A DNA stretch of 64,000 bases from assembly GCA_905250125.1 (NCBI GenBank), contig CAJNOL010000096.1:170584-234583 (forward strand), given 5' to 3'. Shown here piece after piece: positions 1 to 10,689 of this stretch. The number at the start of each line of letters is the position of its first letter. The stretch's first letter is position 1. The position numbers and the translations under genes were made by a program. The stretch comes from Rotaria sordida. Taxonomy: Eukaryota > Rotifera > Eurotatoria > Philodinida > Philodinidae. The notes beneath the pieces are model-generated. The model was given only the letters and a program-made list of their open reading frames with translations. It ran no database searches and was not told the DNA's origin.

Positions 1-1460
1 TTCATTTTGACAAATGACCAATTTCAGAAGAAAAACAATTTCTTTTCATTTTGAATAAAATCTCTAAAGAAAATTTTTTCTTATGTTAAGCCCATCAATA
101 AAATTTGACATAAATACATATTCTTCATTGTTGAGTTTGAATATCTAAAATAAAAATCTCTTAAAACTTATCATTCTTATCAATTAAATATTGATATGAA
201 TTTATAGTATATAAAATTGAAAAATAAAAAAAAGCTCAGTATTCTTTATTATTCACACTGAAAATGATATCATCATTTTCTAACGAATACTTTATACAAA
301 TATTAAGATTATCTATTCTATTAACTCTTCATCTAATGAATAATATTTTCTATATTTAAAATTATATTATATTAAAAAATAAACAACTTCGAAAAAATTC
401 TTGTACAATTTATTCTTTTTTTGTCATTAATAGTTACTTTTTTTTGTTAATATTAAATTTTAATTTATCATTATCTTGGACAGATGATCAATTTTTAATT
501 AATCAAACACAAATAAAATCTTTATTTTATTGTAAATTTTAAAATTTTTGATTCAATTATCACTCAATGTTAATCGATACAAATTTAATAATCAAAGAAT
601 CGCTTTGATAGTTAATGTTCAAAAACTATCGAATGACATTTTTTTTAATTTCCGTTAGCCGTACAATGTTTATTGACAACTCCTTATATTGAATACAGCA
701 ACCGATAATTCGATACAGGATCATTTATTGAAATAAAACAAAAAAATACATGAAGACTAAAGAGTTTTCCAAGACAGGATTTTTTCAGAATAAAAATATC
801 TTAAATTCAGATTCAAATCTTGAAGAAGATTGTTGGAAAATAAAAATCTTCATAATAGAATACAGATGATACTGACGGTAACTTTCTAGTAGAACATAAA
901 ATTTAAAGGTATATTTAAATATTTTTCTATAATGATTTAATCGGAATGGATAAAAAGAAAGAGCTTTTTTAGTATGTTCTAGTTTTCTAAGAGATAGTCG
1001 AAACATAACTTAAGAATTCGTCTTGAAGAACTTTATGAAAGAATAAAATGAATTTTTGTCAACTAGTGTTCAATTACAAATTGATCATTAAGTATTTTGT
1101 TTGTTCATAGTAATAAGCATTATTCTATTTACTCGAGTAAGAATTATTTCTCTTTTTTTTTGTTGTGAATACTACTTATTGATTATTTATCAAGCAAATA
1201 AAAAGAAAAAAACATATTAATATTCTTTCAGCACTTTCTTCAGAAGAAAAGTAACTGTAGAATTTATGAATTTCTTTTTCGAAATAAATTATTGATATTT
1301 CTTAATCACCTGAATTGATAAAACAGTTAAGGAAAAAAACATTGATCAATTCATGTGAATGTTTAATTGGATATAAAATAAAAAATTCTAATCATTATAT
1401 TGATCATACTCTCGTTCATGACTGCCTAATTTTTGTTCATAATCGTCTAAAAATAAATGT
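1..1460. other. AT-rich stretch, no gene seen
   Basis: This stretch has long A/T runs and stop codons in every frame. I see no exon with plausible splice sites and no clear terminal inverted repeat. The short minus-strand frame near 785-1006 has no codon pattern or motif that would make it a gene. The last part, from about 1380, is presumably 5' flank of the membrane-protein gene that follows. Confidence 0.6.
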
Positions 1461-1532
1461 ATGTCTAATTGGTTTGTTATTTGTCATATAAATTTAAATA
1501 GAGTTGATGCAATAACAGTTGTGAAAAAAAAA

Positions 1533-2173
1533 ATGGAAACAGAAGTTATTTCATTACACTATGCCAGTAAACGTGAGCGTTTATTTGCAATGATTATATT
1601 TTCGTTAATGGTCATTTCTTTTTTTCTTCATTTATGTGTATTTATTAATATTTTTTATAAAAATATTGCTTATCGAAATAATCAAACTGAAATAAAAAGT
1701 ATGAAAAAAATTTTTCTTTTCTATCATATTAATTAATTAATCTTTGTTTAGAAAATAATTCCACTAATCATTCAATATTAATGAATCATAAAAATGTTGA
1801 TGATTTAATTGATACAATTCTTCTACCATTTTTTTGTATAATGACCCATTTAATATGGACAATTGTTCCAATAGTTGTTATTGATCAATGTTGTATATCA
1901 AATAATAAATCAATTTATCGAATATTATTAAAACTATTTATTTGTACATTTCCACCATTACTTTGTAATGAATTAAGTATTATATTTGTTAATCATACGA
2001 AATTTTTGATAAATGATTCATTACTGATTTCTATTAAATGGTTAATATTTATTGCAACTATTTTCATTAGTTTTTGGACAGGAATTCTTAGTGATAGAAA
2101 TAAATGGCGTGGTATTCATGGAGGACAAATAGCACCTCAACAACATTCTCCATTGTATTTATTTCAAAATTAA
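1533..2173 (+). CDS. Four-helix membrane protein, two exons, unknown function
   Basis: The gene has two exons, 1533-1698 and 1752-2173, joined by a 53-bp GT-AG intron (donor GTATGA, acceptor TTTAG). The joined frame is 195 codons and closes exactly. I prefer the ATG at 1533, which has A at -3, to the in-frame ATG at 1461 whose extra residues look like leader sequence. Four hydrophobic stretches are visible: one in exon 1 starting at LFAMIIFSLMVISFF, and three in exon 2 around FFCIMTHLIWTIVPIVV, LLKLFICTFPPLL and LIFIATIFISFWTGIL. Several NxS/T sites lie between helices 1 and 2. The tail is polar (HGGQIAPQQHSP). The protein is therefore probably a small integral membrane protein. I do not recognise a family, and no neighbour suggests a pathway. 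The intact frame across a spliced intron is the main evidence that it is real. Confidence 0.6.
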
Positions 2174-2269
2174 TTCTATTTGATTCTTTTTTTTTTGTTA
2201 ACTAAATTTAAATATCAATCAAAATTAATAAATAGATTTCTTTAAAAATAATTCTTAATCTAAGCATCG

Positions 2270-3065
2270 TAATTCTATTGTATATATATTTTTTTTATAA
2301 GAATAAAGTTTTTAGCATATAAAACGTTGTAATCCATGAACGGGAGCATCAATTGATCAGCAAAGGTGCAGAATCTGCCGTAGGAACGAAAGATTTGTCC
2401 GGCTAAAAAAAAAGATAAGGCTTCCGTGTATGGAATATATATCGATAAAGAAAGAGCATTCAAATAGAGCTAATTAAAACAAATAGCGTGATATAAAAAA
2501 TAATCCGTTCTATTGATCATCGATTGACTCTGGTAATCTTGGTACTTGGTTTTTTTTCTAAAACAGTTTAGCACAATTGAGCCAGATGATGATATAAGTT
2601 TCCATGCTTGATATTGTTCACTTTTTTTTTGTAAAATAACCAATTCTTTTCCTTCTGGCTGTTAAAGTAGTCATCCAGTACATGTTTGATAAATGGAATC
2701 AGCAAAATATAACGGGGAAGCATTCCAGTGAAGTATTACTTCGTTATCTAACGAATCATGATTTAACGAACGGTTGGCATGAATATGTCCTTTTAAAATT
2801 GACGCTTCTAGTTCACATATTACTTTGGTTCTAATTTTGAGTATCATCAATGAATGAAAATAGAGAAAGTCACTGATACCGTCGAATAAATCTCTACTCG
2901 TATAAAATATTTTCATTACTTTTGATGTGATCAACTCTCTATCTGTTGTTTAAATGTCCAGGATATCCTTGTCTTTAATTTCATGTAAAACTCGTTGCTT
3001 CCATTCAGAGTATTGATCTTGTATAGCATTTTGATCTATCTGTTTATATTTTGAGTTCAACAGCA
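2270..3065 (-). pseudogene. Decayed coding remnant, family not recognised
   Basis: On the minus strand a coding-like frame runs from about 3065 down to 2671. It is interrupted by an in-frame TAA about 18 codons upstream of the KVMKIFY segment. The segment contains ordinary protein composition (SDFLYFHSLMILKIRTK, DNEVILHWNASPLYFAD). A further coding-like piece follows from about 2660 to 2560 (YQAWKLISSSGSIVL) and another at 2470-2330 (FRSYGRFCTFADQLM), in different frames. The QAW-type motif and the short alternating hydrophobic strands could be from a beta-trefoil or lectin-like fold, but that is a guess. The pogo-like element at 3068 sits directly at its upstream edge, so the remainder of the gene may have been lost or displaced there. 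It is called a pseudogene because of the stop codon and frame changes. Confidence 0.35.
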
Positions 3066-3067
3066 TA

Positions 3068-3816
3068 CAGTAAAACCTCTCTAATGTGAACACCATGGGG
3101 ACTTTTCAAAAGTGTTCACTATACGGAGGTGTTCACTTTATAGAGGTGACGCTCATTTTGCTGAGAAGTGAAGAAAAAATTCCGAATGTCTACTGCTGTA
3201 CTAGTCTTCAGTCAAGCAAGAGCTATTTATTTTTTATTCATTTATTTTTATTTAAATGTTTTGTAGTTAAAAATTTTTAGATACAAGACAGGCTTTAGTT
3301 TTGTTTAAAAAAGTCTTCTAATGTCATTTGTCTATTTGTTTTTGAACTGATATGAACATTAGTTAACTTTGATTTTAATTCATTATTTAATTCAACTTTC
3401 TGTTGCAAAGTAAGATCATGTCGTGATGACATTTTTTAATGAATATTTGACTGCGTTTATTAGAAAAACATAAATTATATATAGGAGAGAGATAATTAGG
3501 CGAACTAGAAAAAAAGTAGATAGTCTTCTTCGTCTGTTTAGAAAATGAACAATAGGACGAATTGAGACAATGACCTTCTTATTCAGAACAGACGTTAGTT
3601 AGGAAAAGTAGGTCAGACGTACAAGACATATATGTAACAGCTGAACAGAAAAAGAAAAGAAGTGGAGCATTACGTAACAGAGAGAGAGAAATAAACATGT
3701 ACATATGTTCACATTAGAGAGATTATAGTAGCTAGAGGGAGTGGAAAAGAAGTGTTCATGTTCAGAATAAAGAGGTGTTCACTATCGAGAGGTGTTCACT
3801 TATAGAGGTTTTAGTG
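3068..3816. mobile_element. Internally deleted pogo/Tigger-like DNA transposon
   Basis: The element is 749 bp and flanked by TA on both sides (3066-3067 and 3817-3818), the target duplication of the Tc1/mariner-pogo superfamily. The left end begins CAGTAAAACCTCTCTAATGT. The right end read inward is CACTAAAACCTCTATAAGTG, giving TIRs of about 26 bp. Subterminal copies of GTGTTCACT...GAGG repeat inside both ends, as expected for transposase-binding sites. Inside, on the minus strand, a 45-codon frame joins a CENP-B-like transposase N-terminus to a transposase C-terminal tail (annotated separately). The element is therefore a deletion derivative of a full pogo-type transposon, not an unrelated MITE. 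Confidence 0.85.
3295..3432 (-). CDS. 45-residue fusion of pogo transposase N- and C-terminal ends
   Basis: This minus-strand frame has ATG at 3432 and TAA at 3295-3297. It begins MSSRHDLTLQQKVEL, which resembles the start of the CENP-B/Tigger N-terminal helix-turn-helix (a LTLxxKxxL pattern). It ends MTLEDFFKQN, matching the acidic-then-DFF tail common in Tigger and jerky transposases. The DDD catalytic core and the rest of the DNA-binding domain are missing. The frame is open over the whole remnant, so the deletion joined the two ends in frame. It could encode a microprotein, but selection is not shown. It lies centrally in the 749-bp TIR element. Confidence 0.6.
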   Translation of the reverse strand: MSSRHDLTLQQKVELNNELKSKLTNVHISSKTNRQMTLEDFFKQN

Positions 3817-4065
3817 TATATATGTTTATATTTATTTATTTATTTTTTCTTTCTTTTCTAACATATTAAATAAAGGACTAAGAAGAATGAAAATAATGTT
3901 TATTATTAAAATCAAATTATTTTTTAATTCTATTTTTCAGATTGATCAACATTATTTTCACCTTTAGCAAAACATAAACTGTGTTAAATGAAAAATACAA
4001 ATACTTTTTGATTTTTTTTTCTTGATTTCTGTTTGTTTTCCGTTATTTAAATAAATAACAATAAA

Positions 4066-5748
4066 ACGAGTTCATCACATGATCATGATAAAACATCTCA
4101 AACATATACAAATGCTAGTGGTGATGCTAGTATAATGGCATCTGAGCGTAAACATGTACAAATACATCGAAATTCAGGTTCAAATTCAAATAGACAATTA
4201 GTTAGTTCACCAACAAATGTCCATGGACATTTATTACAAAGAAATGCCAAAATATAAAAAAAAAATAATTGGAAATCAAGACAAGGTTTGTTTTATTTTA
4301 AAAAAATATTTGATATAATAAAATTCTATATTTTAAAATGAGGTAGTAGAAAAAAATTTTAAAACAATGTATTTTTCTATTATATTAAACATCTAACTCA
4401 AATTCAGATAGGAATATTAATAACCAATAGAGTTTTCTGTAGCAAGATTTCATAGATGAACTATGATGTCAAAGGTTCTAAAAACCTCGGATATGATAGG
4501 TTTGCAGATCGCAGAAATCTTGGGCGGAACCATTTTTTAACAATATCATTCTAAAGAGAACAAAATGCGACCATCTTTCATTTTATTCTTAAAACGACAA
4601 TGTTAAAAAAAATAGCTCCAACAAAGTTTTCTGACAGTTGAAAACTATCATGTTCGGTTTTGTTTTTAGAAATCTTACCATAGAAAACTCTATTGACTAT
4701 GAAAATCAAAAATATATTGTTGTTAAACGTTTTTTTTTTCGTCACTTTAGGTAAAGGTCGTGGTTTACCAAGGAAAGATGACGATGGTGATGGTTATACA
4801 TGGGGTGTATTTGGTTCAGAATTATTTGAAGAATATAATGAGGAATTAGATGATGAAGATTTAGCTAATTTACAATATAAAGAAGCTAAAGCTAAACTTC
4901 TTGCTGAATCATCAAAATCATCATTAGAAACAAAATTTAGTAAATTAGAATTAATTGAAAGTATGGATAAAAATGTTAAACCATTAATTGATGAATATTT
5001 TGTTAATAGTGATGGAAATGATGTTGCACAATCATTAAGAAAATTTGATATTAAACAACATGGTGATGAATTAATTGTTTATATTGTTACAAGAACATTA
5101 GAAAAATCTAATGTTTATAAAGAATTAATATCATGTTTATTACATGATCTTAATGGTATTATATTACGTTCAAATGATTATATTAATGGATTTAATTCAT
5201 TATTAGAATCATTATATGATTTATCATTTCATACTCCAGAATATTCAACTGATATTGATAAAAAAAATTTGATTTATTGTTTTTATTTATTTTTTCTATT
5301 TTATTTTATTTAGGTAAACTTATTGCTCGTTCTATTGCCGATAAATGTATTGACAATACCAATAGAAAATATTTTCTTCAATATAAAGGAAATGTTAAAT
5401 GTTCAAAAATGCAAGCAGCACTTGATAAAGCTGAAACATTTGTATTAATTGGAGATTTTTATTTTCCTAATAATGTTTGGAATGCTCAATCAAGTATGAG
5501 AATAAAAATGAAAAAAAAACATCTTTTTTTTATATGATGATAATTAAAAATAGATTTTTTATAATTTTAGATGGTTTTCGACCTGTACGAGAATTAGCTG
5601 ATACAATGAATATAATTATTCATAAATATTATGATAGTGGAGATGTTGATGAAATAATTCATTATTTAAAAGAATAAAATGTTCCACATTTTTTTCATGA
5701 ATTTTTTTATGAATTAATGGATTTTTGTCCTGAAAAAAATACTAAACG
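4066..5748 (+). pseudogene. PDCD4: PDCD4-like translation inhibitor, truncated pseudogene
   Basis: Four exon-like blocks keep splice sites: about 4066-4285, 4751-5278, 5315-5493 and 5571-5748. The second block starts GKGRGLPRKDDDG, the signature that precedes the MA3 domains in PDCD4. It continues through most of the first MA3 domain (KPLIDEYFVNSDGNDVAQSL, HTPEYSTD). Block 3 has KLIARSIADKCIDN and KMQAALDKAETF. Block 4 starts the second MA3 domain (ADTMNIIIHKYYDSGDVDEI). PDCD4 uses these domains to bind eIF4A and repress translation. Two in-frame TAA codons break it: at 4255-4257, just before the GKGRG junction, and directly before NVPHFFHEFFYE in block 4. Nothing of the rest of MA3-2 follows 5748. 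The methionine at 4693 lies inside the intron and is not a start. The gene is a decayed and truncated copy. Confidence 0.85.
4425..4695. mobile_element. Short TIR element (MITE) in a PDCD4 pseudogene intron
   Basis: This 271-bp element starts CAATAGAGTTTTCTGTAGCA. Its other end, read inward, is CAATAGAGTTTTCTATGGTA, so the TIRs are about 25 bp with few mismatches. It carries no coding capacity. The target duplication is not clear. It lies wholly inside the intron between the first two PDCD4 blocks and explains why that intron is 465 bp when neighbouring introns are under 80 bp. Confidence 0.6.
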
Positions 5749-5759
5749 GTTAGTATATT

Positions 5760-7510
5760 CATTAAATAGATTGTAGAAGAAAATTAAGTTTTGATTTGTA
5801 AAAATTTTTATATTAAATCAAACATCTATTTTTCAATTGTAAATATAAAGAATCGAGAAAATTCGATAATCAAATTCTAATATTATCTATTCTACGTAAC
5901 TTATGATTTTGATTTAAAAAACTATTTGAGAATCTAATATTTCCTATAGTAATTGCAAGAAGTCCTGCTACTCGGATAAAAAGTACATAAACTTGAATTC
6001 CTTTGCCTAATATTTTGAGTACAAATAGAGCTTGGCAAAACCTTGGTCGTAATCAGCAATTCAAAGCCAATATGCCTTAATGCGAGGGATTTACAATGAA
6101 AACACTGGTTTTCAACTATTCGAATGCGTTAATCTCCATTTTCTTATTAACAAATAAAAATTCACATACCTATATTGTGGTACTGATAGGGTACTTCAAT
6201 CCGCTGTAATTTTGCGACGTAAGGAAATCTCCATTGTCTGAGATGGTCTCAGCATAAATACCTTCTCGATTGATGACTGCAATTGTAAAACTTTGACGGA
6301 AAACTTCATTAGAGCAGAACACTCACTGGAGAAAATTTCAAGGCAAATAGTTCAAATTAGTCGGAAATATCGGTCACTTTTCGATGGTTCTCATCAATTC
6401 TCATGTGAAGATTGCTTCACAAATTAAACAAACTAAAATTGTTTGACATGAAATTTTTATTGATGATAGAACCAGCACTAAGCTGTCGAAGGAGTGATTT
6501 AACGTCATGATATTTATTTTCTATATTGATCTTCTAGCTTCTTCGATTGAAGGTCGATTAAGTCCTGATTAGTTCTTACGATCAAAGTTCAACATGCTCT
6601 ATTTGTGATCAAAATGTGAGAATAAAGGATTCAAGTTTAATTATTTTTGCAACTATTGTATTTGTAGTGTTTATATGGAATGATTTTGAATAGTAGTGGA
6701 TGGAGAGATGGGATGCAAATACTTCTAATAGGCTTAATACTTTTTCGTTCTTCCATAAATGTGCAATCATTGTGCTCATTCGATACATCTCATAATACCT
6801 ACAAAACGGTAGAATTTCTTTTTTTTTGATATAACCTTCTATTCAATAGAAACACAAAAGTACTTAAAATTTGTATGTATTTCCAACTTTTTTTTTCTCA
6901 TGAGTCGATCTGAATAAAAAAAAATTAATTATAAGCGCTGATACGACGCGTCGAATGAGTCCTATGATTGTGTATCTATAGTAGAACAAAAAAAGTAGTC
7001 TGGCATAGTTTCTTATTTATCTTGGAATCTATTTTGATTTTCCGAATACAAAGAAAAAACATAAATACGAATGAATATTGCTTAGATTAGATTTCAGACA
7101 ATCTTTTGCTCATGATCAGTTTATTTTTTATTGAATGCAAATGATTAATATTGTAACATATATCATACATTTAACGCTATAATACGTTATTGTCCTGTTA
7201 TTTTCTTTAGAAAAGTATATATTGAATAGGAATAACGTCTAAAGGTAATATAGAGTCTCGTTAATCAAATTTTCTATAACCTATGAAAACAATATTCAGA
7301 TGCAGAATTTGAAATTCTTTTTGTGATTATAAGCATTTCATGAGAAAATCTCGCATAATCTGAATCAACTCAATTAAGGTCCTTTGCTTCTTAGAAGACT
7401 GTTTTTGTCTTAGAACGACCGGTCTGGTTGGAAATTTCAGAGAATATATGTTCGAGTCTTTACAGTTCACAGTAAAAAATTTCGGCCTAACATATTAAAC
7501 TGTTAATAAG
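5760..7510. other. No gene seen
   Basis: I see no exon with supported splice sites, no RNA gene and no clear TIR pair in this 1.75 kb. Base composition is slightly less extreme than in the flanks between 5,950 and 6,700, so an old degraded element could be present. I could not define ends. Confidence 0.5.
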
Positions 7511-7514
7511 CTAT

Positions 7515-7948
7515 CAGAGCCGTAGCCAGAATTTTTATATATGCTGGATTTCACCTTCAGTGCATGGGATCCATATGAAACTTATCTAGGATGATATTGA
7601 ACCCAAATGATGAGTTTTTATGAAAATTTTTGCGACATATTGTAAAAATTCAAAATATTATAACTTTTGTAGGGATGCATAGTTTTAGACGAAATTTTAA
7701 ATCTGTCAATGAAATTCGATGTAGATTATGATTAAACTCTAAAAATGGAATACTACTAAAACCAAAAAAAAATTTTAGGGGGGGGAGGGTTAAGAAAAAA
7801 AAAGAAGTTTTTTCGCAAGCTCCGATTGCAAAAAATTTTTCATAAAAACTCATCATTTGGGTTCAATATCATCCTACATAAGTTTCATCTGGATCCCATG
7901 CGCTGAAAGTGAGATCCAGCATGCACAAAAATCCTGGCTACGCTACTG
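7515..7948. mobile_element. Foldback MITE with about 120-bp TIRs
   Basis: The left end reads CAGAGCCGTAGCCAGAATTT. The right end, read inward, reads CAGTAGCGTAGCCAGGATTT. The two arms then match for about 120 bp, including the shared run GGATGATATTGAACCCAAAT. The centre includes a G-tract near 7780. There is no transposase. CAG...CTG ends resemble hAT termini, but I found no convincing 8-bp target duplication, so the superfamily is uncertain. Confidence 0.75.
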
Positions 7949-8598
7949 GTAAAAAGTTATATTAGATTATCGGTTTTTTAAGTAAGAATAAAATAATTAA
8001 CTGCTACAGACGAAACAAAATAATTATTACAATTGCTTTCTTTGCAGTTTATCTTTATCAGATGACCTTGTCTAAGAGCACAAACAGACTAGACGAATGA
8101 AAACTGAATTAAGAAAGATGATTGATGTTGCTACATGGAAACACCAATCACATTTAATTCAGTTTTATTTTTTCTATTGTGTTTGACCCCTAAACTTAGG
8201 TTATTCTTTCTCGATCATAATTGATATATTCAATCGTTTTCTTCGTATTGTGTGAAAAGAGAAAGAAACAAAGAATCGTCAATCGGAGAAAATTATTCGC
8301 TTGTATTAATTCATATTCGATTTCAGCAAATCATATTTTTCGATGATGTTCCGCTTCGTGAGAATATTCTCCACTCTTTGTTAGTATATGAATAAAGAAC
8401 AGCAACTATTATATATACCACGAAAACACACTACATTTAGACATATAGTCATGAATTCGTCTAACATGCATATGCATAAACATTTTGTAGGCATATGAAA
8501 TTTTTTCAATACAGATTATTAAAAATGTTCTATTTTTTATAGTTTATTTGGTGGATTATCTTCTTATACAAAATCAATCAACAAGTTATTACTTTTAG

Positions 8599-9162
8599 AA
8601 TTGTGAACAATGAATTTTTAAAAAAAGAATTGACAACAGAAGGTAAGATCAATGACGAAATTTCTATGCCGTTAGAACTCGAATTATATTCTTCTCTCAT
8701 CATATTCTAGATTTTCCTGGTGCACGAAAATATGCACGCAACTGGACTTCGGGTGATACAATTGGGCATGGTGTTTTTACATACGAAGACGGAGGCCGAT
8801 ACGAAGGAAACTTCAAACGTCGTGCTGGTAGAGAAGGAAATGGCACTTTTTATTTTGCTGATGGACGAAAATATGTAGGCAGTTGGATGAATAATCAACC
8901 GAATGGACAAGGTATTTTTACATGGCCAGATGGAAATCGATATGAAGGTAGCTTTAAAGATGGTAAAATGCATGGAAATGGTGTTTTATATTATACTGAT
9001 GGTCGAAAATATATTGGTAATTGGATCTATGGGAAATCGAATGGACCAAGTATTTTAAGATGGCACAATGAGACCCAAGAGAAAGAATTCTGGAAAAAAA
9101 TCAAGATGCTAAGTGGTTTAAATATAGGCACAAATTTTGAACGGCCGTTTAGATGCAATTAA
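8599..9162 (+). CDS. MORN-repeat protein (3' part of gene)
   Basis: Two exons are clear: 8599-8642 and 8711-9162, with GT-AG splice sites (donor GTAAGATC, acceptor TTCTAG). The second encodes four to five MORN repeats in a row, for example RYEGSFKDGKMHGNGV and KYVGSWMNNQPNGQGIF, each with the Y-x-G-x-W/F...GxGxx pattern. A short non-repeat C-terminus follows (RWHNETQEKEFWKKI) and then TAA. MORN proteins usually bind lipids or scaffold membrane and cytoskeletal complexes. The role here is unknown. Exon 1 starts without an in-frame ATG, so one or more upstream exons exist that I could not place between 8,000 and 8,590. The frame is open throughout, with no lesions. Confidence 0.75.
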
Positions 9163-9566
9163 TCAAATAAAAATACTTTTGCGAATTAAACATTTTTGTA
9201 GAGTAGTTTTTTTTGTATGTTCTCTTTCTCATAGAGAAGAGTCTAGCAAGAATAAATTGTTTGCTTGCTTGCTTGATTGCTTGCTTGTGTATCTGCACTT
9301 CAGTGATTGGTCCAAGAATAAGGTGAAGACAAAAGGGATTATTTACCATAAAACTTGACCAAAGGTAATCGGGGCGGGGAATTCAAATTTGAGGTTAGTT
9401 TTAGTTAATTATTACTAATTATTAATTGATTATTATTTATTAATGTTTTCCAAAAAACTTGACCAAAGGTAATGGAAGATGAGGAATCCGAATTCGAGAT
9501 CATTTTAATTAATCAATTATTAATTAATTAATTATTACTGATACCTACTGTTTGAGTACATATTGT
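9163..9566. other. 3' flank with short duplicated AT-rich motif
   Basis: The stretch holds no gene. The sequence AAAACTTGACCAAAGGTAAT occurs twice (about 9351-9370 and 9455-9474), each followed by a similar GGAATTC-type stretch and TAATTATT runs. This indicates a local tandem duplication of about 105 bp that has diverged. A GCTTGCTTGCTTG microsatellite lies at about 9260-9290. Confidence 0.45.
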
Positions 9567-9571
9567 GCCTA

Positions 9572-10129
9572 CAAGGGAGCTTTGGTGAAACTAGCAAAAA
9601 GTTCAAAAGAGTTCTTTCCCATGGACTCTTGAAACAGAATTATAACTGTTCTACTGAATTTTCGTCTCCATTTTACGTATACGCTGAAAAATAAAAAAAA
9701 CAGAACTTCGAACTGAACTTTGGTCCATAAATAGCTCGAATAATCAGTAGAATATCCTGAAAGTTTTAATTGAAAAGAATGTTCCTTTATCGAGATATTG
9801 AATTCTCAAGTAAAATTTGATTCATGTAGAACTTCTGCAGCAAACGATTATTTTCTGAAAATATAATATCTCGACAAAGGAACATTTTTTTCGGCTGAAA
9901 CTTTCAGAATATTTTACTGATCATTCGATCTATTTATGGACAAAATTTCAGATCGAAATTCCCTAATTTGATTTTTCGGTAAATTCCTAAAGCTAGAACG
10001 AAAACTCAGTTAAGCGGTCATAACTTGGCTTCAAAAGCTCATGGACATGAACTCTTTTAGGATTTTTCTAGTCTTACTGAGACCTCCTTGCGAATCCGAT
10101 ATGAGATCAAACAGTGCGTGCTTCCCTCG
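9572..10129. mobile_element. TA-flanked foldback element upstream of UBE2A remnant
   Basis: Ends read CAAGGGAGC on the left and, inward from the right, CGAGGGAAGC. Both are flanked by TA (9570-9571 and 10130-10131), as in Tc1/mariner MITEs. Arms of about 250 bp match imperfectly, sharing GAATGTTCCTTTATCGAGAT and AAAATGTTCCTTTGTCGAGA, among others. The middle (about 9,810-9,860) is the loop. There is no coding capacity. The divergence between arms suggests an older insertion than the 44-kb palindrome. Confidence 0.7.
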
Positions 10130-10175
10130 TAATATTATTGAAGTTTTTCATTGATATTAAACTTTTTTTTTTTAG

Positions 10176-10472
10176 AATTTACGGAATCTTATCCAAATAA
10201 ACCACCATCTGTTCGATTTACATAAAAAATGTTTCATCCGAATGGTAAAGCTGTTTTTTTTTATCATCTTTAAATAAATGTTAATAAATAATAGTCTGTG
10301 CTGATGGTGGAATTTGTCTTGATATTCTACAAAAGCGTTGGTCACCTACATATGGTGTTTCAGCTATTCTGACTTCAATTCAAGTAAATATTAAATGAAA
10401 TATTTCGTGTTCTGTTTTTTTCATTTATGAATTTCTGTTTTAGTCATTACTTGATGAATCAAATGTTTCATC
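10176..10472 (+). pseudogene. UBE2A: RAD6/UBE2A-type ubiquitin-conjugating enzyme fragment
   Basis: Three exon pieces (10176-10244, 10295-10383, 10444-10472) have proper GT-AG borders. They encode SYPNKPPSVRF, then [20 protein letters not shown], then SLLDES. This is the core of RAD6/UBE2A/UBE2B, including the catalytic cysteine in the GGICLDILQ motif. These E2 enzymes transfer ubiquitin to histone H2B and PCNA. The copy is broken: the serine codon expected before KMFHPN is TAA, the N-terminal exons are absent upstream, and the last exon is cut precisely where the hAT terminus CAGGGTTACC begins at 10473. The missing C-terminal helices do not resume beyond the hAT right end at 14642. Confidence 0.88.
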
Positions 10473-10689
10473 CAGGGTTACCAGATCTTCCGAAATGACA
10501 GAAAACATTCCGAATTTTGACTTTTTTCCGAAAGTCTTCCGAATTTCCGAATCCTTCCGAATTAGGACTCTTTTCCGAATTTTAACATTTTCTAGATTTC
10601 ACTTTTTTCCTTGCAATTTACTAAAATGTAATCATTAATGCGCCATCTCTTTTCTTCTATAATGATTGGCTACTCTACTGCTCTCAGAT

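Noticed and set aside
4693..4750. Signal-peptide-like start upstream of the GKGRG segment
   Set aside because: The ATG and the hydrophobic codons lie in the intron before the TTTAG acceptor at 4750. The true upstream coding block is at 4066-4285.
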